Positions 56,601 to 64,000 of a stretch of DNA of 64,000 nucleotides are shown here, one piece after another; the first letter of the stretch is position 1, and each line of letters opens with the position of its first letter. The stretch is from Pseudomonas khorasanensis. GTDB lineage: Bacteria; Pseudomonadota; Gammaproteobacteria; Pseudomonadales; Pseudomonadaceae. The position numbers and the translations under genes are program-made. Where the stretch lies: positions 248,001 through 312,000 of the forward strand of contig NZ_JABWQP020000004.1 in assembly GCF_014268505.2 (NCBI RefSeq), written 5' to 3'. The notes under the pieces are model-generated. The model made no database searches. It was not told the origin of the DNA and saw only the letters and a list, made by a program, of their open reading frames with translations.

Positions 56601-59600
56601 CGATCTGATCGAGTTGCAGGGCGAGCGAGTGGCAGCCTTGTCATTGTCAGCCGGATTCAAGGTGGCCAGGGTGCTGAGCGGCGAGCCGTTGCCGGGGCAA
56701 CCCGCAGGCAGGTTGCGCCAGCGCATGAACAGTGCGCACGGCCGGTCGCTGACCGAAAATGCCCACTTGGGCGCCAGTCTGCTAGGGCTGGACAGCCATT
56801 GGTGGGGGCGCCAGATCGCTCACGCTACGCAGGCTTTGCAAGCGCTCCATGCTTCGACCACACCGCTGGTACCGTTGTTTGAAACGCTGCAAATCACGCC
56901 CGACGGCAAGTATCAGCTGAGTCTTGTTGACCCTGCGCAGCCCGAGCGGGTGGTGCAGGTTCTCAGCGACGATCATCGCCTGTTGCGGATCAAAAACTGG
57001 TTGTCAGAGCAGTTCTCCACCCTGGCGCGTAAACCGACCGCTGCCGGTACGGTGCTGGATCCCACCGAGGCCGGGAGTGTTCATACACTCAACGCAGGCT
57101 TCACCATACAGGCGTTGATGAATGCGTTGCGTGCTCGCGATGGCGATAGCCGCACGCTGACCACAGCAGTGCGTTTGCATGCTTACGTCAATTATGCGCA
57201 GTTGGTGCATGGCAACGTGGTGGACGTTGTCGGGCTGATTCGCCTGGTGCGCACTGCGCTGAATGAGCAAAAGGTCATTACACGCACGGTCGCCCCCGTG
57301 GTCAGCGAAGCGTTGGGCCACGTTGCAAACGAAGGCGTCGGCGCGGTGCTGGGGCTCGCCAACGTAGGGTTTGATATCTACCAATTGGCGACCGTAGAAG
57401 ACGATGTCGCAAAGGCACAGTTTGGTACGCAACTGGCGTTCGACTCCGCCAGTCTGGCGCTGACGGCCGGCGGTGTTGCGGCGGCGGTGGCCGGCGCCTC
57501 GACCGCCGCGGCAGTACTGGGTGGCGCCGGCGTGATACTGGGCGGACTGGCCGTTGGAGTAGCGGCTCTGGCGCAAGGATTTGCCGAAATCGCCCGTGAT
57601 GCACAAGCCGTGGGAGATTTTTTCGCTGACATGGAGCTTGCTTACCGTGGGGTGGGTTACCACTTCGATGCCGGAATGGGGGCGTGGATCGCCGATCCCG
57701 CGTTGACGGTCAGTAGCATTGATCTGGAGGCGGGGAAAATCGTCCTGGACAGTGCGAAGCTTTACCCGTTGCGCGACCACTTCGGCGTACCGGATTTCGA
57801 TCCTGACTATGATCGTGCGATCGATATACGCAAGCAGTTGAACCTGCCCCGACAGAAGGATTTTGCACCGCCAGCCAATCAAACAATTGTGCTGCCGGCC
57901 ACTCCGCAGATCTGCTACGGCTATGATTACAAGGCACTGCCGTTCTCCACGTTGCGCCATGATCGTGGATTCGCGACGGCACGCCGTCTGGAAAGGAAAA
58001 AAGCTGATGGCCAATGGCTGTTTCTGTTTTCGTTCTACTCGTTTCCTTCCCATTACATCGTGCAGCATCTGGTACCGGTTTATCGCGATACGGTCATCAG
58101 CGTTAACCTTGACGCGGTCGAGCGCGCCCTGGTGGTGCCGACGCTGCCGAGTGCCTGGAAGGGCAAACTGGCCTACCGGATTTCCGGTCAGGGCGCGTCC
58201 TGTACCGTGACGCTGACCCCCGGGGTCAGTCTGGAGTTACACGCGCCCAGCCTGCAGCAGTGCCGCTGGGTGCTCCAGGCCGGGTGGGCGCGTGAAGCCG
58301 ACATTCACATCGAGCGTTCAGGCGAACTGAACATCGGTAATGTTCGAGTGACGGTGTCCGGCCGGGGGCATCATTTACTGTTGATCCGCACCGGCGACCA
58401 TCAGTTGTTCAGCGTCGACCTGAGCAAGCGTCGGCTGAACATCATCGAGCAGAGTGCCCCCGAGGGACTCGATGAACAAGCATTGCTCAAGCACTACAGA
58501 GCCTTGGCTCACCAGCATCGTCTGGTGCTGCCGTATACGCCGGTTCATGACTGGCTGATCCCGTTCGAGTCGCCGCAACAACCGCGCTACACAACAGCAT
58601 GGTATGACGCCTACGAAGACCGTTTCCTGTACATCCGCAATGACCGCTTCGATACCGACGATGCGCAATTGGCGCTGGTGGCTGGCGAATCTGCCTGGTT
58701 CTACGCGCCCGAGAGTTTACATATCTGGCAGGTCGATGCCGTCAGTGGCTTGCTCAAGCATCGATACCGATTGCTGTTCGCGGGGGACCAGAGCACGATT
58801 GGCAATGTCCGGATGGACACCCACGGTGTCATCCACCTGGAGCAGTCGGTCAGTGACACAGACGGGTCGCGACAATTCGGTTATTTGATCCACGACGGGC
58901 AACTGCTGTTGAGTTCGGTCACTCATGATCTGGCCCAGGAGCTGCAATCCGTGTTGCTGGACAACGAGACCCTGAACGATTGGGACAATGTATTGGGCAA
59001 ACATCTGAGCCCCAGTGCATGGCCCGAGACCGACGGATTCACGACCGTGGACTGGCAACCGGCACCCTACGTTTCAGTCTGCTGGCAATCGGAGCCGAAC
59101 AAGCGTGACATCACCTGGATCCGCAGCCGCGACCGGTTGTTGATCCGTCCGCTGCCTTCGCGGCATCACGCGCGGGGTTGGCCCGACTCGATCAAAAAAC
59201 TGAACGATCTGGTGCTCTTGCCTCTGGCTGAGAAAGACGATGCATACGTCGTTTACAACCGCCTGCATCAGACACTGTGCTGGCTGCGTCGAGCGGTGGT
59301 GCAGGGCAAGGCGCAATGGTCGCATCGCTGGGTGAGGCCCGAAGGGCTGAAGCAAGTGGTGGCGGTCGAGAGCGGCTATCTGGTACTGGATGAAGAAGGA
59401 CGATTCTTTAACCTGACCACCGAGGGCGATGTGCAATTAGGCGGTCTCGGTGAGCAATGGTTCAAGGATCGTCCCCAGTGGTGGCTGGCGCTGGCAGCTG
59501 TCGCCAAACGCTATCCGGTGATGAGCTTTGCTCTTCTGGGTTTGCGCAACATCAGCGGTGACGGCAGCCTGAGTGCCTGGTATGTGAATGACCGCGTGTT

Positions 59601-60693
59601 GCTCTGCGATCCTGGGCACAGCGAGACCCTGCGCCTGCTCGGCGTAACGCCGGATCAGCGATCGGGCTGGTTGTTCAGTGTGTCGAGTGGCGAAATCCTG
59701 AAGCAGGCACTCGTCGATCCATTGTCCCTTGACCGGTTTTTTGCCACAGGCACGCGATTATTGCATGCTGATGCATTGCCGCAGGCGCAAGCGCAATGGG
59801 CCGACTGGCGGTTCGCCGACGTCACCGTTGATGGTTCGAATCTGCGCGGCACGACGGTCGAGGGCGTGTTACTGCGACTTCGCGACCAAGCGCCCGAAGT
59901 GGTGGTAGGGGTTAATCGGCAGTGGGTAAACGCACAAGGCGAATCACTGGTCGAGCGCCTGAGAGCTTTGTTGCGCGAGGTCGCTCACGGAGACTTTGTT
60001 TCCGTGGAGTCCGCGCCCGATACGTTGCGATGGTACGACACGCGCAGCGCCCGACTGCTGAGCATCCACTCGAGTACCTTACCCAAATCGTTTGATCTGC
60101 TCGGCACGCAGACTCAGTCCGGCATGCAGACCAAGGTGTTATTGCACGAGCAACGGGAAGACAAGGTGCAGGTGTATCCGGGCATGCAAAGCTTCGGACC
60201 ATTTGATTACTTCCAGCGCAATGAGCAAGTCATGACGATTGAAGGGCACGACCATCTGGATGATCTGCTGCCGTTGATGGCCGATGACGTCCGCACGGTG
60301 GTTCTGCGACTGGGGCAGGGCAACGTGACGTGTCTGTTGTCCAGGGCCGCCTGGTTACGACTGGACTCGATTGTCATCGATTGCCGGCATGACTGGGGAG
60401 CCGCGCCAGCGGTGCCGGGTAAATTGATCTGGGAGCATGTACAGGTGGACGACCTGCTTTTCGAAATCGTTGCAGACCATCTGATCATCATCGATCCAGC
60501 CACCGAGCACAGCCTGATTTTTCGCGATGTACGTTCCGTTGATCCTGCATTGCGCGCAGACGTGTTCCTGGCGTTCAACGGGCAACAGCCCCTTGCTATT
60601 TCGGGGTGGGTGCAACGGGTACAGGCAGGGAAGGCGGACACGGCCCGCATCACTTTGCAGACGCTGATGGCGGAGCCGGCCATCGCCGAGTGA
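53626..60693 (+). CDS. Large TcdB/LifA-like toxin: GT44 glycosyltransferase, C58-like protease, pore segment (copy 2)
   Basis: The 2355-residue protein is a diverged tandem paralogue of the preceding gene, with the same order of parts. GT44 signs are HFVWLGG (122-128), ASDVVR (D291, R294) and YADVDNLPPL (D307, D309). The protease-like triad is C844 (GGRCYPL), H931 (DNHSLLV) and D950 (YDPNFG); the spacing of 87 and 19 residues is identical to copy 1, but here the last residue is the canonical Asp. The pore-like stretch is about 1235-1325 (LGLANVGFDIYQLATV onward). The C-terminal half again has TAWYDxxxxRxLYxRN and VEGVLLRL-type segments shared with copy 1. There is no signal peptide, and the ribosome site is weak (GGGTAAG). 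Both catalytic centres look complete. Target, export and host are unknown. Confidence 0.83.
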   Translation: MKVVDLAGGENYIGFNALLRLTDFEQALLPYKGSQRYGALLRYYAACVDAKSSQQLLEPLGLLRQTLEQVAGSMRMRREVELLAPASQLSQVYRKVEDFESHVQSSAALIKVRATPVPNILHFVWLGGGVGEIQRDYLNVWKQVLAGHGYTLNLWHDSDALLAYQTNKLIVEAAKADALAKVAGKEVSENELATLFEERAIILKQQMFAHISAATTSGESADGARIDLLVSAYGQNAAELESLKMSHRSSLLALADGNLQLRDLHGAVPLQLQDIYARETGLRGNLAAASDVVRAEVLHGEGGSYADVDNLPPLSNILGSTDISAFGSDARVGVLQLLLDHNSEWMPGRQKLRSRYASYLESIPAEHLAALQGFAKSSPSLAEVFQAPADRLARPFALRAVAEGGSMSNAFLMAHPGAAMLQTLIERFRFNYDLIDATARLGMQRGIALSDFDRLTPVAEEVLAQTYGVLEELATEREISARLLASAAAGHFSDGIRLQSEWTIYLTGPGAMRDGMADYERAHLTPADAQAVRRDAAIAALPTINRNTEEEQDHSWKDNETDPLQWVKKEQQRWQEGSYKTRYAGDITELLLGSTIEFEQGWPLIEGRAVLLTQILQRLVDGLGDRFVEAMRLGHDGAITFEEPLPLSFADRQLIRHQPLDARPAVYPRDRRSLNLGLDEVLSGMAQGELSLAEITPLQRLALGALLGIDSLHDQGFEAVRGQTDNLANSVRERGASSRYAVIERHLYTRKEPAFLAGLVSHITAPAASVGALALKKAALTKAHSLQQWGRYVAQIQQAATLEHRLQIAERVDQVFGQLDVSSVLPVPQDLLVDGVGESIGGRCYPLTLMMAAAFATGEEASRRLRERFYLAVMEPQQNDSIVFLQALEELQGTRLSEVGTTLLRADVAQITAALADFAVDRTLLLNSDNHSLLVAKTRVGEKTLFHFYDPNFGVFEFETPAMLQRALEHLLLKMGMAKYYAAYGTEIRPTFDLIELQGERVAALSLSAGFKVARVLSGEPLPGQPAGRLRQRMNSAHGRSLTENAHLGASLLGLDSHWWGRQIAHATQALQALHASTTPLVPLFETLQITPDGKYQLSLVDPAQPERVVQVLSDDHRLLRIKNWLSEQFSTLARKPTAAGTVLDPTEAGSVHTLNAGFTIQALMNALRARDGDSRTLTTAVRLHAYVNYAQLVHGNVVDVVGLIRLVRTALNEQKVITRTVAPVVSEALGHVANEGVGAVLGLANVGFDIYQLATVEDDVAKAQFGTQLAFDSASLALTAGGVAAAVAGASTAAAVLGGAGVILGGLAVGVAALAQGFAEIARDAQAVGDFFADMELAYRGVGYHFDAGMGAWIADPALTVSSIDLEAGKIVLDSAKLYPLRDHFGVPDFDPDYDRAIDIRKQLNLPRQKDFAPPANQTIVLPATPQICYGYDYKALPFSTLRHDRGFATARRLERKKADGQWLFLFSFYSFPSHYIVQHLVPVYRDTVISVNLDAVERALVVPTLPSAWKGKLAYRISGQGASCTVTLTPGVSLELHAPSLQQCRWVLQAGWAREADIHIERSGELNIGNVRVTVSGRGHHLLLIRTGDHQLFSVDLSKRRLNIIEQSAPEGLDEQALLKHYRALAHQHRLVLPYTPVHDWLIPFESPQQPRYTTAWYDAYEDRFLYIRNDRFDTDDAQLALVAGESAWFYAPESLHIWQVDAVSGLLKHRYRLLFAGDQSTIGNVRMDTHGVIHLEQSVSDTDGSRQFGYLIHDGQLLLSSVTHDLAQELQSVLLDNETLNDWDNVLGKHLSPSAWPETDGFTTVDWQPAPYVSVCWQSEPNKRDITWIRSRDRLLIRPLPSRHHARGWPDSIKKLNDLVLLPLAEKDDAYVVYNRLHQTLCWLRRAVVQGKAQWSHRWVRPEGLKQVVAVESGYLVLDEEGRFFNLTTEGDVQLGGLGEQWFKDRPQWWLALAAVAKRYPVMSFALLGLRNISGDGSLSAWYVNDRVLLCDPGHSETLRLLGVTPDQRSGWLFSVSSGEILKQALVDPLSLDRFFATGTRLLHADALPQAQAQWADWRFADVTVDGSNLRGTTVEGVLLRLRDQAPEVVVGVNRQWVNAQGESLVERLRALLREVAHGDFVSVESAPDTLRWYDTRSARLLSIHSSTLPKSFDLLGTQTQSGMQTKVLLHEQREDKVQVYPGMQSFGPFDYFQRNEQVMTIEGHDHLDDLLPLMADDVRTVVLRLGQGNVTCLLSRAAWLRLDSIVIDCRHDWGAAPAVPGKLIWEHVQVDDLLFEIVADHLIIIDPATEHSLIFRDVRSVDPALRADVFLAFNGQQPLAISGWVQRVQAGKADTARITLQTLMAEPAIAE

Positions 60694-60704
60694 GCCGACA
60701 CTGA

Positions 60705-60746
60705 CAGCAAAACGCCGCGAATGGTGTCGTTCGCGGCGTTTTGCTG
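60705..60746. terminator. Bidirectional terminator between toxin copy 2 and marC-like gene
   Basis: CAGCAAAACGCCGCGAA pairs with TTCGCGGCGTTTTGCTG around an eight-base loop. It lies between convergent genes and could stop both transcripts. Confidence 0.85.
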
Positions 60747-60771
60747 TGTGTCATTGTTCAAGCAGCACTGC

Positions 60772-61368
60772 TCAGGGCACCAGGTAGCCTTTAATCCCGG
60801 TAAAGATGATCTGGGCGGCCAGCGCGCAGACAAACAATCCCATCAAACGGCTGACGATCTGCAGTCCCTGGTCGCCAAGAATGCGTTCGATACGGTTCGA
60901 CAGATACAGGACCACGCCCACGGTGAAACTGGCCAGGGCGATACTGAGGATCGCGGTGAGCTTGTCGTCCCAGTGTGGCTGGCTGACACCCATCACCAGC
61001 AAGGCACCGATAGTGCCGGGGCCGACGGTGAGCGGAATGGTCAGCGGCACGATCGTCACGTCCTGCTGCACATTATCGGTCTGTACTGCCGGTTTGCCCT
61101 GCGCCATGCCCAGCGCAGAGATGAACAGCACGCTGCCGGCGCCGATGCGGAAGGCATCCACAGTGATGCCGAATACATCGAAAATCACTCGCCCGAACAG
61201 ATACAGCAGAACGCTGGAAACGAGCGTCGCGACCGCCACTTTCCAGGCCAGGCGCCGTTGTTCCTTGCGCGAGTATCCACGGGTCAGGCTGATGAAGCAG
61301 GACAGCACGAAGAACGGGCTGTAAAGCACCAGCATCTTCAGGTAAACGCTGAATAACACGTGGAGCAT
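60772..61368 (-). CDS. MarC family inner-membrane protein
   Basis: The 198-residue protein has six transmembrane helices of the MarC/UPF0056 family (LYSPFFVLSCFISLT; KVAVATLVSSVLLYLFG; VPLTIPLTVGPGTIGALLVM; VSRLMGLFVCALAAQIIFTG). The PLTIPLTVGPGTI motif is diagnostic. The family's transport role is unresolved; the name comes from the E. coli mar locus, but marC is not a resistance gene. It is a conserved backbone gene lying within the accessory stretch. Confidence 0.9.
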   Translation of the reverse strand: MLHVLFSVYLKMLVLYSPFFVLSCFISLTRGYSRKEQRRLAWKVAVATLVSSVLLYLFGRVIFDVFGITVDAFRIGAGSVLFISALGMAQGKPAVQTDNVQQDVTIVPLTIPLTVGPGTIGALLVMGVSQPHWDDKLTAILSIALASFTVGVVLYLSNRIERILGDQGLQIVSRLMGLFVCALAAQIIFTGIKGYLVP

Positions 61369-61593
61369 GGTTTCGGCTCGCTGCAGAAGAGTGTTGGGGT
61401 GGAGTCTATCAGCCGTAGATGAATCTGTGGGTTTGCGTATTTAAAGTTTTAAGTTTGTTGTTTTGTTAGTTGTTGGATGGTTTTGCGTGGTAACTAATGT
61501 TACATGTTTTTGTTTGTGTGGCGGTTGTTAATTTGTTTATTGTTCTTCTCGCAAGTTCATGAGGGCTTGTTTAAATGTCGAAAGGAATCCGCA

Positions 61594-62394
61594 GTGAACA
61601 ATCAAGCAATGCACAAAAACTATATTTCCAACTGCATTGAAAGTCTGCAGAACTATGAAATCGATGGACTTTCAGTTATTCAGAATCGCAGTTTTGCTGT
61701 GGATATCAACTCGGGTGACGAAGTAGAGGCGCCCACTAAAGGCTCCATTGTCGGTGAAGGCATTCTGTCCTTCTCGGGCGGACTCAGTGATGAGAACCGA
61801 TCCGATGCGCAGAACGCTTTTCTCTTCGCCAGCCTTGTGGCCAACAAACGTTATCCGCAGGAGCATCAGGGCCAGGAATGGTACCTGTTGTTCCGCCAGG
61901 TCATGACCGACGCCGGCTGGACGCCGGTCAGCAAGTACTACAGTGATCTGGAAATCGCGGGCACCAGTGTCCGGATGGACAAACTGGTGCTGGAGATTCT
62001 GGGCTCGGTGATTGCAGGTGTTGCCGTCCCGGGCCCCACCACTGCATTGATGCTCAAGGTCGCGGGGGACGCCATTGCCGCCCTGCAAAAACGTGACACC
62101 GCCTTGACCCTGTACGAGCGAAATCTGCTGAGCAGTGGCGTTGGTGGCGTTACGGCTGCCGCCTGCACAGAAGTCAACGGCGAAGCCATCATGGCGATGG
62201 GTGCTGTTCGTTTTCTGCGTAGAAACACCTCAACCAAGGTCTTGTTTGTAGACGTCGATGTTCGCAATGTGAAGCTGTACCGCGGTGAAACGGTGCTTGC
62301 CAGGAATACGCTGGTTGCTGATGCCGTTCGCGATACGATCCGGACCAAGCTCGGGCTGAACGCCACTACGAAAATTGAAGAATACGAGATTTAA
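61594..62394 (+). CDS. Unknown protein, EEYEI-tail family (member 2)
   Basis: The 266-residue protein is similar in layout to those at 40751 and 62451. An N-terminal region (NRSFAVDINSGDEVEAPTKG) leads to the shared helical motif AFLFASLVANKRYPQ...WYLLFRQVMTDAGW, a hydrophobic stretch (LEILGSVIAGVAVPGPTTAL), a beta-type part (STKVLFVDVDVRNVKLY) and VADAVRDTIRTKLGL before the EEYEI tail. I know no named family. The likely start is GTG 61594, with AAAGGA seven bases upstream; an ATG at 61609 is the alternative, and the longer open frame to 61504 is AT-rich leader. It is followed by its own terminator. Confidence 0.75.
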   Translation: MNNQAMHKNYISNCIESLQNYEIDGLSVIQNRSFAVDINSGDEVEAPTKGSIVGEGILSFSGGLSDENRSDAQNAFLFASLVANKRYPQEHQGQEWYLLFRQVMTDAGWTPVSKYYSDLEIAGTSVRMDKLVLEILGSVIAGVAVPGPTTALMLKVAGDAIAALQKRDTALTLYERNLLSSGVGGVTAAACTEVNGEAIMAMGAVRFLRRNTSTKVLFVDVDVRNVKLYRGETVLARNTLVADAVRDTIRTKLGLNATTKIEEYEI

Positions 62395-62402
62395 TTGATG
62401 TT

Positions 62403-62433
62403 AAAGGGTGGCCGACTACCGGCTGCCCTTTTT
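62403..62433 (+). terminator. Terminator between the two small family genes
   Basis: AAAGGGTGGCCG pairs, with two wobbles, with CGGCTGCCCTTT, followed by TT. It separates the two paralogues, so they are probably expressed from separate promoters or by read-through. Confidence 0.85.
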
Positions 62434-62450
62434 ATATGGATGAATACAAT

Positions 62451-63161
62451 ATGGCTAGCGATTTTTCGGTGTTGATTGTCGGAGCTTCCATTCTGATTCT
62501 GCCCAAAACGGATAGAGTGGAAATTTATGATGATTCGGTTAACTCAATCTTGCTGGCGCAATTGGTCGCCAACAAAAAGATCGAAAAAGAGCCGGGGTTA
62601 AATTGGTACGACGTGTATATAAGCGTTCTCGATGATTTCTGGTTGCGTCATCAAAAGACGAGACAGACCTGGAATGTCAGCAACAGCACCGAAGAAACTT
62701 CACTTGAGTTTTTTTCCGCAGCGTTGAGCTACGGCGCGTTGGGGCAGACTTGCACAGTGGCTAAAGTGCTCGCACAAATGGGAAGGATGTCGGGAGACGA
62801 GCCTGCCATCCAGCTGCTGCGCAGTCACATGGCGGCTCCTGCTGCTCAATCGGCCACGGTCCCGGCGCCGTCCACAACTGTACGACTGCTGGTGACTTAC
62901 GCCGATTCTCCTTCTTCAATCACAACCTCGTTTGTGGAATTCAGCATGCGCGAAGCGGTGGCAGCCAATCCGTTCCTGCAGGCTTACCAGCCCGATAATG
63001 TGGAAGGTCTGGTCCAGGCGAATCATGCGCGGGCCAGCCTTTCCGAAACCCGATACGGTCCTGTGCGCGACGCGATTGCCTTGAAGGTCAGGGAACGGCG
63101 CGCCATCAGTGTCGCAACGTTGACTTCGGTCGCGTCCCGGTTCCCGCAGCTACCTGAGTAA
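62451..63161 (+). CDS. Unknown protein, EEYEI-tail family (member 3, tail lost)
   Basis: The 236-residue protein shares the helical motif of its neighbour (NSILLAQLVANKKIE...NWYDVYISVL against FLFASLVANKRYP...WYLLFRQVM) and the C-terminal block YGPVRDAIALKVRER (against VRDTIRTKLG). It instead ends in SRFPQLPE and lacks the EEYEI tail. It has no signal peptide and no known family. The start is uncertain: ATG 62451 is given, but ATG 62436 overlaps the terminator flank. Likely a tandem duplicate with the preceding gene. Confidence 0.7.
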   Translation: MASDFSVLIVGASILILPKTDRVEIYDDSVNSILLAQLVANKKIEKEPGLNWYDVYISVLDDFWLRHQKTRQTWNVSNSTEETSLEFFSAALSYGALGQTCTVAKVLAQMGRMSGDEPAIQLLRSHMAAPAAQSATVPAPSTTVRLLVTYADSPSSITTSFVEFSMREAVAANPFLQAYQPDNVEGLVQANHARASLSETRYGPVRDAIALKVRERRAISVATLTSVASRFPQLPE

Positions 63162-63194
63162 TCTCGAATCCTAGCAAGTGGTCGTCAAGGGAGC

Positions 63195-64000
63195 TCAGAT
63201 GGTCGAAGCCGTCCGGTTCTGCTGATCGCGTTGCGCGACCCAGTGCTCGACCAATTCACGCAGCTGTGACAACTCGACCGGTTTGGACATGTGCCCGTCC
63301 ATGCCGGCCTGACGCGCGCGCTCCTTGTGTTCGGTAAGAATGTGGGCGGTCAGGGCGACGATCGGGGTGCGGATACGCTGGTTGCTGACTTCCCAGGCTC
63401 GTAATTGCTGGGTGGCAGAGAACCCATCGAGAATCGGCATTTCGCAGTCCATCAGCACCAGATCGTAACGCTGGGCTTTCATCGCCTGCAGGGCTTCTTC
63501 ACCATTGCTGGCGGTATCCGGTTGCAGGTTGAGCTTGCCGAGCATGCCACGAATCACTTTGGTCGAAATCGTATTGTCTTCGGCGACGAGGATGCGGAAG
63601 TCGCTCGGTACTTTGGCTGCCGTGGCTGCCGTAAGGACTTGCGGCTGGTACACCACCTGGCCTTTGTTGCGCTGGTTGAGCTCGTCTGCCAAAGTGGTTT
63701 TGAGGGTATAGCCGGCAACCGGTTTGGCCAGAATCCGTTTGATTCCCGAGTTACGCGCAATGATTTTGCTCGGCGCATTGCTGATGCCGGTGAGCATGAT
63801 CAGCAGAATGTCGTGATTCAGGCTTGGGTCTTCCTTGATCTTGGCCGCCAGTTGCATGCCGGTCATGCCGGGCATGTTCTGGTCGAGGAGGACCACATCG
63901 AAATAATCGCGCAAGTGTGCCTTGGTGCGCAGCAGCGCCAGCGCTTCCTTGCCCGAAGGTACGGCGCTGACATTCAGGCCCCAGGCGCTGCATTGCTGCA
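63195..64000 (-). CDS. Hybrid sensor kinase, C-terminal receiver domains (5' part beyond window)
   Basis: The frame is open to the window edge, giving 268 codons of the C-terminal end. It contains one receiver domain nearly whole (phospho-acceptor Asp in DVVLLDQNMPGMTG, Lys in ILAKPV) and a second complete receiver (ILVAEDNTISTKVIRGML; acceptor Asp in LVLMDCEMPILDGF; MSKPVELSQL). Two receiver domains at the end of one protein are typical of hybrid histidine kinases. No HPt domain follows before the stop. The kinase and sensor parts would lie beyond 64000. Confidence 0.9.
   Translation of the reverse strand, partial: QQCSAWGLNVSAVPSGKEALALLRTKAHLRDYFDVVLLDQNMPGMTGMQLAAKIKEDPSLNHDILLIMLTGISNAPSKIIARNSGIKRILAKPVAGYTLKTTLADELNQRNKGQVVYQPQVLTAATAAKVPSDFRILVAEDNTISTKVIRGMLGKLNLQPDTASNGEEALQAMKAQRYDLVLMDCEMPILDGFSATQQLRAWEVSNQRIRTPIVALTAHILTEHKERARQAGMDGHMSKPVELSQLRELVEHWVAQRDQQNRTASTI

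Overview
The window is chromosomal DNA of a fluorescent-group Pseudomonas. The evidence is high GC, typical Pseudomonas gene neighbourhoods (ureE next to a DesT-type regulator, divergent cobalamin clusters, an OprC copper locus) and many GTGGGAGCGAGC-type REP palindromes. No rRNA, tRNA, CRISPR array, transposase or integrase was seen.

Layout. 1-2 kb: ureF (cut by the window edge), ureE and a DesT/FabR-like TetR regulator. 2-16 kb: mostly housekeeping genes (secreted repeat protein, AsmA, ferritin-like protein, LysR/azoreductase pair, lipase, EamA permease, PsiF, AI-2E permease, Hsp70-like protein, CbpA/CbpM), with two decayed gene fragments (SMR and AraC types), ending in a putative SET-domain protein at 14.6 kb. 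16-26.4 kb, minus strand: the long urtABCDE-ureDA-(two GNATs)-ureBC run for urea uptake and hydrolysis. A sigma-54 type promoter sits upstream of urtA and another upstream of ureE, so both halves of the split urease locus look nitrogen controlled. 26.7-31.5 kb: a 1605-residue protein made of seven DUF4329-like repeats. 31.6-36.7 kb: copper genes (PepSY protein, OprC, PCuAC chaperone, two DUF2946 proteins). 36.8-37.4 kb: a toxin-antitoxin pair whose toxin is frameshifted. 37.5-45.9 kb: divergent cobalamin clusters (cobK-cbiD-cobL and cobG-cobH-cobI-cbiG/cobJ) with an unrelated small gene wedged between them.

46-63 kb is the most striking part. Two tandem genes of about 7.1 kb encode paralogous large toxins built like clostridial glucosylating toxins and enteric lymphostatin (LifA/Efa1): an N-terminal GT44-type glycosyltransferase with a DxD motif, a papain/YopT-like Cys-His-Asp(Glu) segment, a hydrophobic pore-like segment and a large C-terminal half. 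They are followed by a MarC protein and two small proteins which, with the one between cobL and cobG, appear to form a divergent family of unknown function; two of the three end in the same EEYEI tail. The window ends in the C-terminal receiver domains of a hybrid sensor kinase.

The toxins, the small family, the SET-domain protein and the DUF4329 repeat protein all lack Sec signal peptides and look like accessory host- or competitor-directed factors set in an otherwise conserved backbone. Their function and any link between them are inferences from sequence alone.
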